Source: JAJRXR01 sp041987545 (lineage in GTDB: Bacteria; Planctomycetota; Phycisphaerae; Phycisphaerales; UBA1924). Taken from it: a DNA stretch of 64,000 bases. The stretch's first letter is position 1, and each line of letters starts with the position of its first letter. The stretch covers positions 33,447 through 97,446 of the forward strand of contig JBHIWH010000010.1 of NCBI GenBank assembly GCA_041987545.1. Direction: 5' to 3'. Below are positions 25,232 through 35,351 of this stretch, in pieces. The translations under genes and the position numbers were made by a program. The notes under the pieces were generated by a model. It saw nothing but the letters and a program-made list of their open reading frames with translations. It made no database searches and was not told the DNA's origin.

Positions 25232-25497
25232 GCACACGCGCCCGCGAACGTCCCATAACGCCCAACCCTTGAAGCCCGGATCACGCGGGTTTCGGGGCGC
25301 CACAACGGTCCAATAACACGCTTCGCTCGCCCCGCGCCACCCCCGGCGGACAGGTGTGGCCAACTTCACGCGTGCGCCCGGCCCCGCCCGATCCCTCGCC
25401 TGCCGCCCGGGGGTCCCGGGCGACGCCGGGGGCTGGGAGGCCACCGACATCTGTCCACCACGGCCACCGAGGGCCAGCCACAGGGAGGCGCCTTGCC

Positions 25498-26211
25498 ATG
25501 TCATCCGATCTCGTGACCGAACGTTTCTTTGAATCCCTGGTGAGCGGCGACCGCACCCACGCCCGCCGCATCATCGAGGAGCAGACGACCCTGGGCGTCT
25601 CGCCCCAGTCGCTGATCACCGACCTCTTCTGGCCGACCTACGAGATGATCGAGCGGCTCCGCCGCGACGACCAGGTCACCACGCTCGGCTACCACCTGGC
25701 GACCCGCCTGCTCCGAGTCATCGTGGACCGGTCCGCCGTCCGCCTGCTGCAGCGCGTCGAGACACCACCGAGAGGCCGATCCGTCTTCGCCTGCTGCGGC
25801 CCCGACGAGGGCTGCGAGCTTGGCGCGCAGATGGCCGTCGACCTGCTCGAGTCCCACGGCTTCCGCGTCCGCTTCGCCGGCGGGGGCGTCCCGGCCGACG
25901 AGATCCAGTCCCTCGTCCAGCAGGACCAGCCCGAGGTGCTGCTGATGTTCAGCTCCGCGCCGGGCGACCTGCCCGTGATCCGCGGCCTCATCGACACCCT
26001 TCACGAGGTCGGCGCCTGCCCGCAGACGCAGATCGTCGTGGGCGGGGGCGTGTTCAACCGCGCCGACGGCCTGGCCGAGGAGATCGGCGCCGACCTCTGG
26101 GCCACCGACCCCATCGAGCTGGTCCAGATGCTGCTCGAGGAGCCCGAGACGCGGGCGACCGAGGACCAGCGGACCGTCGGCCGCAAGCGCCGCCTGCCCA
26201 AGGCCGCCTAG
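25498..26211 (+). CDS. B12-binding-domain protein (CarH/LitR-like sensor half) with altered axial ligand
   Basis: 237 aa with CAGGGAGG upstream. Residues about 1-90 are a helical cap (B12-binding 2 type) and about 95-215 a Rossmann-like B12-binding domain. The family ExHxxG loop, which supplies the lower axial His to cobalt, reads EGCELG here, so the His is Cys. The glycine-rich VVGGGVF motif is kept. There is no DNA-binding N-terminus as in CarH. It may bind cobalamin differently or signal by another means. Confidence 0.85.
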   Translation: MSSDLVTERFFESLVSGDRTHARRIIEEQTTLGVSPQSLITDLFWPTYEMIERLRRDDQVTTLGYHLATRLLRVIVDRSAVRLLQRVETPPRGRSVFACCGPDEGCELGAQMAVDLLESHGFRVRFAGGGVPADEIQSLVQQDQPEVLLMFSSAPGDLPVIRGLIDTLHEVGACPQTQIVVGGGVFNRADGLAEEIGADLWATDPIELVQMLLEEPETRATEDQRTVGRKRRLPKAA

Positions 26212-26265
26212 GGCGCCCACCTTCCGCCCCGCCAGCGCGGGGCGGTCAGTTCGCCATCCCTGCCG

Positions 26266-26303
26266 GCGGCCCCGGACCTCACCGTCCGGGGCCGCTGGTC
26301 TTT
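26266..26303 (+). terminator. Terminator after the B12-domain gene
   Basis: A perfect 12-bp stem (GCGGCCCCGGAC / GTCCGGGGCCGC) with a 6-nt loop is followed by TGGTCTTT. It lies about 55 bp past the stop of the gene at 25498. Confidence 0.8.
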
Positions 26304-26356
26304 CCAGCCGGGGGAACCCCACCCCCGATATCCCGAACAGAACGCGGGGATTGCCG

Positions 26357-26385
26357 GGAACCGCGGAGGGGGCGCCCGGTATACT
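26357..26385 (+). promoter_or_regulatory. Candidate ECF-type promoter before the sigma factor gene
   Basis: GGAACC (26357-26362), 15 bp, then GGTATACT (26378-26385). GGAACC-like -35 boxes are typical of ECF sigma factors and would fit autoregulation of the sigma gene 20 bp downstream. Single site, read by eye. Confidence 0.35.
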
Positions 26386-26405
26386 CGCCTGACGCGGAGG
26401 GATCG

Positions 26406-26990
26406 ATGCTCAGATCCGAGGAACGCAGCCTGATCGAGCGGGCCGCCAAGGGCGACAAGGACGCCGCCGCGGCCATGATCCGCCACCACCAGCAGCCCCT
26501 CTACGCCTACATGCTCCGCATGTCGGGCCGCCCCGACGTCGCCGAGGACATCGTCCAGGAGGCCTTCGTCCGCGTCCTGACGAACCTGGACCGCTTCGAC
26601 TTCCGCTACCGCTTCTCGACCTGGCTTTTCACGATCGCCAGGCGGCTGTACTTGAACGCCATCGCCAAGCACCGCCCGGCGTACGACACGGACATGGTGG
26701 GGGGGTGGAAGTCCGCCGCCGGCGCCCCGGGCGCCCCGGTCGAGGCCGACGAGCAGCAGGACGTCCTCAAGGACACCCTCCAGGCCGCCCTGCTCACGCT
26801 GCCCGACGAGCAGCGCGAGGTCGTGATCCTCTTCCACCAGCACGACTGGCCGATCGCCCTGATCGCCCAGCACCTGGACATGCCCGAGGGCACGGTCAAG
26901 AGCCACCTGCACCGCGGCCGCAAGCGCCTGCGCGTGCACATCGAGCACTCGCCCAACGCGGCGTTCACCATGACGGAGACGACGGCGTGA
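26406..26990 (+). CDS. ECF-type RNA polymerase sigma factor
   Basis: 194 aa. Region 2 has LYAYMLRMSGRPDVAEDIVQ and FRYRFSTWLFTIARR; region 4 has LPDEQREVVILFHQHDWPIA and MPEGTVKSHLHRGRKRLR. The stop overlaps the GTG of the next gene (GTGA), the usual layout of sigma factor and anti-sigma. It probably directs its own operon and further target genes in response to an envelope signal. Confidence 0.95.
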   Translation: MLRSEERSLIERAAKGDKDAAAAMIRHHQQPLYAYMLRMSGRPDVAEDIVQEAFVRVLTNLDRFDFRYRFSTWLFTIARRLYLNAIAKHRPAYDTDMVGGWKSAAGAPGAPVEADEQQDVLKDTLQAALLTLPDEQREVVILFHQHDWPIALIAQHLDMPEGTVKSHLHRGRKRLRVHIEHSPNAAFTMTETTA

Positions 26991-27706
26991 AGGATTCGGC
27001 CGGCGCCAACCAGCACTCTGAACACGGGCCGATCCCGCCCGACGAGCTGATCGACGCGCTGTTCGACGGCGAGTTGTCGTCAAAGGCCCGCCGCGAGGTG
27101 CTCGGCGCCGTACGCCGCGACGCCCGCGCCGGCGCGGACCTCGAGCGCACCGCCCGCGTGCTCGCCGAACTCCGCACACCGCCCGCCGCGCCGGACCTGA
27201 CCAACCGGATCCTCGAGCACGCCGACAACCGCCGCCGCTTCCTGCCCAGGCGGATGCGCCGCATGACGCGTGTGGCCCGCTCGGGCGTGGTCGCGCTGGC
27301 GCTGCTGGCGATGCTCGGCATCGCCGCCGGCCGCCGCGCCTGGCCCGAGCAGACGACCCTCGCCGACGATCAGACCCTGCTCGCCGACGTGAACGAGGCG
27401 TTTCACGAGGACGCCGCCGCCGGCGTCGGCGCCTTCCGGTCGAGCATCGAGCGCGTCCGCTTCTCGCTCGAGACCGTCTCCTGCTCGAGCCAGACCGCGG
27501 ACTGCGCCCCGCGCGACCAGGCCCGGCCCTCCATGCTCACGGCGGGCGCCGTGCCCGCGCTAGTCCCGGCCGTCGAGGACCTGTCCTTCGGCCCTGCCCC
27601 GGCCGCTCCCCCCTCGGTCCGCTGCAGCACCACCCGCCTGGGCGCCGGCCCGGCGATCTGGGGTGTGACCGAGGTCCGCCAGCGCCGCTCCCCAGGGGCG
27701 CCGTGA
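26987..27706 (+). CDS. Anti-sigma factor, single-pass membrane protein
   Basis: 239 aa from GTG at 26987, overlapping the sigma gene by 4 bp. The N-terminal cytoplasmic part (DELIDALFDGELSSKARREV) resembles anti-sigma domains that bind the sigma factor. A transmembrane helix (SGVVALALLAMLGIAAG, residues about 98-115) leads to an extracytoplasmic part with several Cys (VSCSSQTADCAP). It presumably holds the sigma factor inactive until a signal arrives. Confidence 0.8.
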   Translation: MKDSAGANQHSEHGPIPPDELIDALFDGELSSKARREVLGAVRRDARAGADLERTARVLAELRTPPAAPDLTNRILEHADNRRRFLPRRMRRMTRVARSGVVALALLAMLGIAAGRRAWPEQTTLADDQTLLADVNEAFHEDAAAGVGAFRSSIERVRFSLETVSCSSQTADCAPRDQARPSMLTAGAVPALVPAVEDLSFGPAPAAPPSVRCSTTRLGAGPAIWGVTEVRQRRSPGAP

Positions 27707-27719
27707 CCCGGGGCCGGCC

Positions 27720-29378
27720 GTGACCGCACGACCCCGCCGACCCCGCCAGAGCCAGACCCGAGTGACGTGGACGCGACGGCTCCTCGCCGCCGTTCTGCTC
27801 GCGACCCTCGCCCCAGCCGCACCGGCCTCGCTCGACGGGCCCGCGTGGTCGCAGATCGCCCAGGCGCCCGCGGACGCGGACGCGGTCGTGCTCATCGACG
27901 ACCCCGCCGCCCTCGCCAGTTCGCCCGCAGGCCGGGCGCTGCGGGCGGCGATCGCAGACTCGGGCCAGTTCGCCGAGACGTTCAAGCGCTGGGGCGCGCT
28001 CTCCCAGCGCCTGGGCCTGCGCGAGGACGAGGCCTTCGAGGAGCTCCTGGGGCGGAGGGTCGTGCTCATCGCCCGGGCCGGCGACAAGCCCGAGCGCGCC
28101 GGCCAGCCCGGGGCAAGCTCGTGGGCGCTGATCACCGACGTGTCCGAGCGCGGCGAAAAGCTCATCCGCAAGCGGCTCCAGGCCGCCCCGCGCGCCAAGA
28201 TCGCCGCCCAGCCCATCCTCGCCGCCGAGCACGGCCGCTTCCTGCTCGCACTCGTCGACCGCCGCGGCGCCGACGACCGACGCGCGACCGAGCTGATCAT
28301 CTGCCCCGACGACTCAGAGGACCTGCTCGAGGAGCTGGTCGTCTCGCGCGTCGTCGGCGCCAAGATCCCCGAGCGGCGCACGCTCGGCGCCACAGACGCC
28401 TTCGCCCTCACCCGCGACCTCCCGCCCGGGCAGGTCCTCGCCCTGTTCCGGCTCCTCAGACCCGACGGGGGCACGATGCCCATCGCCGGCTCGGCGACCA
28501 TCGATGGCAGCCGCTGCACCGCACAGCTCGCGCTCGACGCCGCCCACTGGTGTCCCGACCCCGACGAGTCGCGGCTCGACGCCCGCGTCATCGAGCGCCT
28601 CGAGGACGGCGCCCTGGCCCTCGTCGCCGAGTCGCTCCCTGAGGGGATCGGCGCCGCGGACGAGCCCGGCGGACAGCTCGCGGTCTGGCCCGCGATGCTC
28701 TCGCTCCCGGGCGACATCGGGCCGCTCGTCGGCGGACGCACCGTCGTCCGGCTCGACCGGGAGCCGAGCCCGGCCGAGTCCGCGCTGAGACTGTGCATCG
28801 CCTCGGAGACCCCCGCCGTCGAGGACCCCGCCGCCGCCGTCGACCGCTCGAGCGCCGGGATGCTGGGCGCCCCGGGGGAGGCTGACGAGGCCAGCGACGA
28901 CTTCGCGGGCCAGTTCCCCCGCGCCGTACGGACGCGCCCGGTCACGTTCAACACGTTCACGCCGCTGGGCCGCGAGGCGCTGGCCGCCTGGGGCCTGGGC
29001 TTCCCCGGGCCGGACGCGTCGCCGACGTGGTGGGCCATGTGCCTGACGTCGGACCGGCGCGACACCGCCGCGGCCAGCGCCGCGACGCGCTCGCTCGCCG
29101 AGGCGCTCGCGGGCGCCGCCCCCGACCCCGGCTCACGCCTGATCGCCGCGGGGCTCGTCCGCCCCCGCGAGATCCACGACGCGGTGGCCAAGGAACCCTG
29201 GGCCTCGCTCGCGCCGCTCACCGCGATGCGCCACGCCGAGCTGCTCCGCTGGCGCTTCGTCGCGCCGCCGCGCGGGGAGGACCCGGGCCGGGACGGGTTG
29301 GTCCGCGGGCGCGTGGACATCGTGATGAACGCGGCGGTTCAATCCGTGCCCGCAGAGCCCGACCCGGGTCTCCCCTGA
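27720..29378 (+). CDS. Large secreted protein of unknown function, third gene of the sigma operon
   Basis: 552 aa from GTG at 27720, 13 bp after the anti-sigma gene. A signal peptide follows a basic start (WTRRLLAAVLLATLAPAAPA). The mature part has repeated Leu/Ala-rich blocks (DADAVVLIDDPAALASSPAG, LGRRVVLIARAGDKPE) that recall planctomycete DUF3352-type periplasmic proteins, without a firm match. The operon suggests a link to envelope sensing by the sigma pair. Confidence 0.75.
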   Translation: MTARPRRPRQSQTRVTWTRRLLAAVLLATLAPAAPASLDGPAWSQIAQAPADADAVVLIDDPAALASSPAGRALRAAIADSGQFAETFKRWGALSQRLGLREDEAFEELLGRRVVLIARAGDKPERAGQPGASSWALITDVSERGEKLIRKRLQAAPRAKIAAQPILAAEHGRFLLALVDRRGADDRRATELIICPDDSEDLLEELVVSRVVGAKIPERRTLGATDAFALTRDLPPGQVLALFRLLRPDGGTMPIAGSATIDGSRCTAQLALDAAHWCPDPDESRLDARVIERLEDGALALVAESLPEGIGAADEPGGQLAVWPAMLSLPGDIGPLVGGRTVVRLDREPSPAESALRLCIASETPAVEDPAAAVDRSSAGMLGAPGEADEASDDFAGQFPRAVRTRPVTFNTFTPLGREALAAWGLGFPGPDASPTWWAMCLTSDRRDTAAASAATRSLAEALAGAAPDPGSRLIAAGLVRPREIHDAVAKEPWASLAPLTAMRHAELLRWRFVAPPRGEDPGRDGLVRGRVDIVMNAAVQSVPAEPDPGLP

Positions 29379-29394
29379 CGCAGCCTCTCCTCTC

Positions 29395-30219
29395 TCAGAC
29401 TCGGGGCTCTCTCCCGCCAGCCTCCGGTTGTGTCCTCTCGCGCCTTCGCAGCGCCACGCCCCCGCCGAGCAGCAGCAGGGCGCCCGCGCCGGGCGATGGC
29501 GTCACGATGTACCCGACCCGGACGTTGTCAAGGCCCCACGACTCGTCCTCGAGGCCCTGGTTCAGGGCGCCCGCGAACGTGATGTGCATCAGCTCGTCCG
29601 CGGGGTCGACCGCGAACCACAGCTCGATGTCCCGGTAGATCGAGTCGTTCCACGAGGCGAACCCGAGCCCCGCCGGCCCGACCTCGGGCGTCTTGAAGTT
29701 CACCGCCGACGGGTGGTTGGAGAGCACCTCGTCGAAGAGCGTCACGCCGTTGACCGACACCGAGAACGAGTCCGGCCCGTCGGCGTGGGCGTCCGAGTCC
29801 CACGAGTCGATCACGAACAGGTCGAACTGGAGCCGGTAGAGGATCTGGGGGTCGCTGGACCGGGGCGCCATGTGGTCGGGGACGCCGAGCGAGCCGAGCG
29901 AGCCGACGATCGTGGGCCCGGGCTCGTTGTCTCCTCCGCCACCGCCGCCACCACCTCCGCCGCCGCCTCCGCCGCCGTCCGGCTTGGACGGCCGCTCGAT
30001 GGCGCCGAGCGTGAGCGTGGTGAAGTCGTCCCCCCCGAACCGCCCGAGGAAGCCGGTGAAGTTCCCGGCCCGGGTGTGATCCCGCCGGGTCCACTGGCCC
30101 GGGAAGCCCGTGCTCTCGAACGCGGTGTGGTACAGAGACGTGACGTCGGCGCTGGCCGCGCCGCCGGCGCACGCCCACAGCGAGACCGCCGCGACCACGC
30201 GGCAACTCTGGCAACGCAT
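29395..30219 (-). CDS. PEP-CTERM-like secreted protein with polyglycine tract
   Basis: 274 aa. Signal peptide RVVAAVSLWACAGGAASAD. At residues about 82-96 lies a run of 15 glycines that splits the beta-rich body in two. The C-terminal sorting signal is PSPGAGALLLLGGGVALRRR, followed by a 15-residue extension (ERTQPEAGGREPRV) that is unusual for PEP-CTERM proteins. Presumably processed and exposed outside. Role unknown. Confidence 0.82.
   Translation of the reverse strand: MRCQSCRVVAAVSLWACAGGAASADVTSLYHTAFESTGFPGQWTRRDHTRAGNFTGFLGRFGGDDFTTLTLGAIERPSKPDGGGGGGGGGGGGGGGDNEPGPTIVGSLGSLGVPDHMAPRSSDPQILYRLQFDLFVIDSWDSDAHADGPDSFSVSVNGVTLFDEVLSNHPSAVNFKTPEVGPAGLGFASWNDSIYRDIELWFAVDPADELMHITFAGALNQGLEDESWGLDNVRVGYIVTPSPGAGALLLLGGGVALRRRERTQPEAGGREPRV
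29932..29980. repeat. GGN microsatellite coding for polyglycine
   Basis: About 16 uninterrupted CCN/CCG triplets (glycine codons on the minus strand) within the PEP-CTERM gene at 29395. Such tracts are prone to slippage in steps of 3 and may vary in length between strains. Confidence 0.85.
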
Positions 30220-30504
30220 CGGATTGACCCCTTCACACAGTCGCGACGGCGCCGAGCGGACCCGCCCGGGGCGCCTCGCATGTCACTCCGCCGACGCTCC
30301 ACGCCGACACGCAGGCAGCATGCCCCGCGTCCGGCCCCGTGCCAGTCAATCCGGCTGTGCCGGTCGTGACGATCGCACGTTCTGTGACGCCCGCCCCCGG
30401 CCGCCGCGGCCGACCGGTTTTTCCCGGGCGTCCCGATGTCCGAGAATCGCCGCAGATCGCCGGGGGCGACCGCCCGCCGGAGCTATCATCCGCCACACCA
30501 ACCG

Positions 30505-32435
<1,931 letters not shown>

Positions 32436-32436
<1 letters not shown>

Positions 32437-33983
32437 TGTCGGGCCACCTCCCGGGCCAACCACCCGGCCAGCCACCGGGCCAACCACCGGGCCAGAACCA
32501 GGGCCAGCCCGCCGACGCCGCCTCCGACCCGCGCCTCCCCGAGGCCCACAACCTCTACGTCCACGGCCGCTACGCCGAGGCCTACGACCGATTCCTCCAA
32601 CTCGCCAAGGACTACCCGCAGCAGTGGGGGATCCGGTACACGATCGGCTCCTGCCTCATCGGCCTGGGCCAGCGCGAGCAGGCCGTCCCGCACCTGCTCC
32701 AGGCCTCCTCGCTCAACCCGGGCGCCGTGCTTCCCTACATCGAGCTGACCCGCGCCTACTCGCTCATGGAGAAGTACGAGCAGGCGCGGGCCGCGATCGA
32801 CCGCGCCCTGGCGATCGACCCGGCCAACCAGTCCGCCCTGGCGTACAAGGCCGACCTGCTGGCGATCGTCGGCGAGCACGACGAGGCCGCGCGCATCGCG
32901 ATCGCCCTGCTCGAGCAGGGCGTGTCCGCCCCCTCGATCGTCGCCCAGGTCGCCCCGATCGCCGCCAAGGCCGGCCGCGCCGACGACGCCATCGACGCCC
33001 TCCGCCGGTGCACGCCCGAGGGCGCCCCCGCGCACCCCAACGTCGTGATGTGCCTGTTCAAGCTCGGCGACCTGCTCGACAAGGCCGCCCGCTACGACGA
33101 GGCCTGGGCCGCCTTCGAGCGGGCCAACGCCATGGCCGCCACCCACTTCGACCCCGACGCGCACACGGCTAGCGTCGCGACGATGGAGGCGGGCTGGACC
33201 CGCAGCGCCGTCGCCGCCCTCCCCCGGGCCTCCACGCCCGGCGCGAACCTGATCCTCATCGTCGGCATGCCCCGCTCGGGCACCAGCCTCGTCGAGCAGA
33301 TCCTCGCCTCCCACCCGGGCGTCGAGCCGGGGGGCGAGCGGCCGACCATCGCGCACATGGCCTTCCGGCTCCAGGGCGGCCGCGACCCGTCGCAGATGTA
33401 CTTCCTGCTCGACCCCGCCCCCCTGTGCGAGCCGGGCGTCGCCGACCAATACGCCGGCGAGCTGCAGGTTTCCATCCCGCCCGCCGCCCGCGCCGCGCCG
33501 CGATTCACCGACAAGATGCCCGGCAACTGGCGGTGCCTCGGCCTCGTCCAGTCCATCGCGCCCGCCGCCCGCGTGGTCTGGTGCCGCCGCGACCCGATGG
33601 ACAACTGCCTCTCGTGCTACTTCCAGCACTTCTACGGCCCGCACCCCTGGTGCTACGACCTAGCCCACACCGCCCGCGTCTACCGCGACCACGAGCGCAT
33701 GATGCGCCACTGGCAGTCCGCCCTCGACCTGCCCATCCTCGAGATGGACTACCAGCAGATGGTCGCCGACCAGGAGACCCAGACCCGCCGCCTCATCGAC
33801 TTCGTCGGCCTGCCCTGGGACGACGCCTGCCTCCGCTTCCACGAGAACAAGCGCGTCGTCCGCACCCAGTCCAACGAGCAGGTCCGCCAGCCGATCTACC
33901 GCTCGGCCATCGCCCGCTGGAAGCACTACGAGAGCCACCTCGGGCCCCTGCGGGAGGCGCTGGGGCCCGTCGACCCCTCCTAG
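32436..33983 (+). CDS. TPR-sulfotransferase 1
   Basis: 515 aa, ATG overlapping the typA stop. A repeated PPGQ linker (LPGQPPGQPPGQPPGQ) precedes about six TPR units (HNLYVHGRYAEAYDRFLQLA, ALAIDPANQSALAYKADLL). The sulfotransferase domain has the PAPS 5'-phosphosulfate loop IVGMPRSGTSLVEQIL near residue 275 and the 3'-phosphate motif RRDPMDNCLSC near 380 (more divergent than in its paralogues). It transfers sulfate from PAPS to a protein or small molecule. The TPR part may present the substrate. Confidence 0.88.
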
Positions 33984-34080
33984 ACCCCCGCCTACCATTC
34001 CGGCCCGCCGCGGAACGGGCCCCAAGCCGGGCTGCCCAGCCCGCCCCGACCCCGCGCGGCCAAGCTTCGGAGCATCCCCC

Positions 34081-34416
34081 ATGGCGACCAGCTACGCCAT
34101 CATCGAAGAGTCCGGCGGCCAGCGCAAGGTCCTCGAGGGCGACGAGATCCTCATCGACCTCCACAACTCCGGCGAGTCCAAGGCCGGCGACTCCATCTCC
34201 TACGACAAGGTCCTCGTCGTCGGCCCCGAGGGCGGCAAGGCCAAGATCGGCACGCCCTACGTCGACGGCGCCTCGGTCTCGGCCGAGATCATCGAGCCCC
34301 TCGTCATGGGCGACAAGCTCCACATCTACAAGTTCCGCCCCAAGAAGGGCTACAAGCGGAAGACCGGCCACCGCCAGCGGTACACCGCCGTCCGCGTCAC
34401 CTCGATCACGGGCTGA
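34081..34416 (+). CDS. rplU: Ribosomal protein L21
   Basis: 111 aa. YAIIEESGGQRKVLEGDEIL and the C-terminal KPKKGYKRKTGHRQRYT-type signature (here FRPKKGYKRKTGHRQRYTAV) identify L21, a 23S rRNA-binding protein of the 50S subunit. It is not followed by rpmA (L27) or obg, its usual partners, but sits between sulfotransferase genes. Two small GC-rich hairpins lie in its 97-bp upstream region. Confidence 0.96.
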   Translation: MATSYAIIEESGGQRKVLEGDEILIDLHNSGESKAGDSISYDKVLVVGPEGGKAKIGTPYVDGASVSAEIIEPLVMGDKLHIYKFRPKKGYKRKTGHRQRYTAVRVTSITG

Positions 34417-34458
34417 CGCGCCGCGGATCCGCCTCCGCCGCGAACCGAATCGATCGCC

Positions 34459-35343
34459 ATGGACGACGCCACGTCCGCCCCTGGGCCCCGCGCACGCGTG
34501 GAGGGTCTCGGCGAGCCCGTGACGTCCGCACGCCGCGGGACCGTCTGCATGGCGTGCAGGTACGATCTCGCCGGGCAGCGCGTCTACAACGAGTCTCACT
34601 ACCGGATGAACGTCGTCGCCTGCCCCGAGTGCGGCAACGTCCAGGCCTACGGCCCGCGCTTCCGCGGCCGCCGCGCCGAACGCACGCGGGCCTCACTCGT
34701 CGCGTTCCTCTGGGTCTGCTTCATCATCGCGATGGTCGTGTGGACCGCCGCGTCGCTCGCGGGCCTGTCACAGTCCACGGCCTATGCCGCCTCGATCCCG
34801 TTCGCCCAGCACATCTCGAACGAGTATGTGCCGAGCCAGGCGCACCTTGGCTACTCGAACTCGCTCCGCGACGGCGCCACGATCTGGGAGCTGGTCCCCG
34901 AAAGCTGGTGGGACGCCAACCGCGAGCGGGTCCTGGCCCAGTTCGGCGGGCGGGGCGGGGGCACGGACTGGATCGTGCTGACCGATCTCCTCTACCTCGC
35001 CCCTCTCTGCCTCGCCCTCGCGCTGCTCTGGCGGGTCGTACTCGCGCACGTGCACGCCGCGGCGCTCGGGCTGACGGTCCTGCTCGCCATCGCCGTGGGC
35101 GCTCTGGGCCTGCTCGCGTACTTCACGATCTCGACGGCCCCGCCCGGCTGGGAGTACGCCGTCTACGACGCCGAGAGCATCGTCGGAAGGCCGGTTGGCT
35201 GGGCGAGCTACATCGTCGGATCACTCGGGCTTCTCTTCTCCTTGTGGGCCTCCGGACCGATCCTCGCTCTGATCGCCCGTCGCCTCGCCCCTCCCTCGGT
35301 CCGCGCGAAGCTCTGGCGATTCGAGCCCGGGCCCGACCGATAG
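34459..35343 (+). CDS. Zinc-ribbon membrane protein
   Basis: 294 aa. An N-terminal zinc ribbon has CMAC (about residue 30) and CPEC (about 55) pairs spaced by some 22 residues. Four hydrophobic helices follow: VAFLWVCFIIAMVVWTAASL, LYLAPLCLALALLWRVVLA, LTVLLAIAVGALGLLAYFTI, and IVGSLGLLFSLWASGPILAL. A long external loop lies between helices 1 and 2. Role unknown; 8 bp upstream of TPR-sulfotransferase 2 and likely cotranscribed. Confidence 0.75.
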   Translation: MDDATSAPGPRARVEGLGEPVTSARRGTVCMACRYDLAGQRVYNESHYRMNVVACPECGNVQAYGPRFRGRRAERTRASLVAFLWVCFIIAMVVWTAASLAGLSQSTAYAASIPFAQHISNEYVPSQAHLGYSNSLRDGATIWELVPESWWDANRERVLAQFGGRGGGTDWIVLTDLLYLAPLCLALALLWRVVLAHVHAAALGLTVLLAIAVGALGLLAYFTISTAPPGWEYAVYDAESIVGRPVGWASYIVGSLGLLFSLWASGPILALIARRLAPPSVRAKLWRFEPGPDR

Positions 35344-35351
35344 CATCCCCG

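Noticed and set aside
25221..25316. Direct repeat CGGTCCAATAA (25221 and 25306) as an attachment or mobile-element site
   Set aside because: Only 11 bp, one copy overlaps the ubiE stop, no recombinase or inverted repeats nearby.
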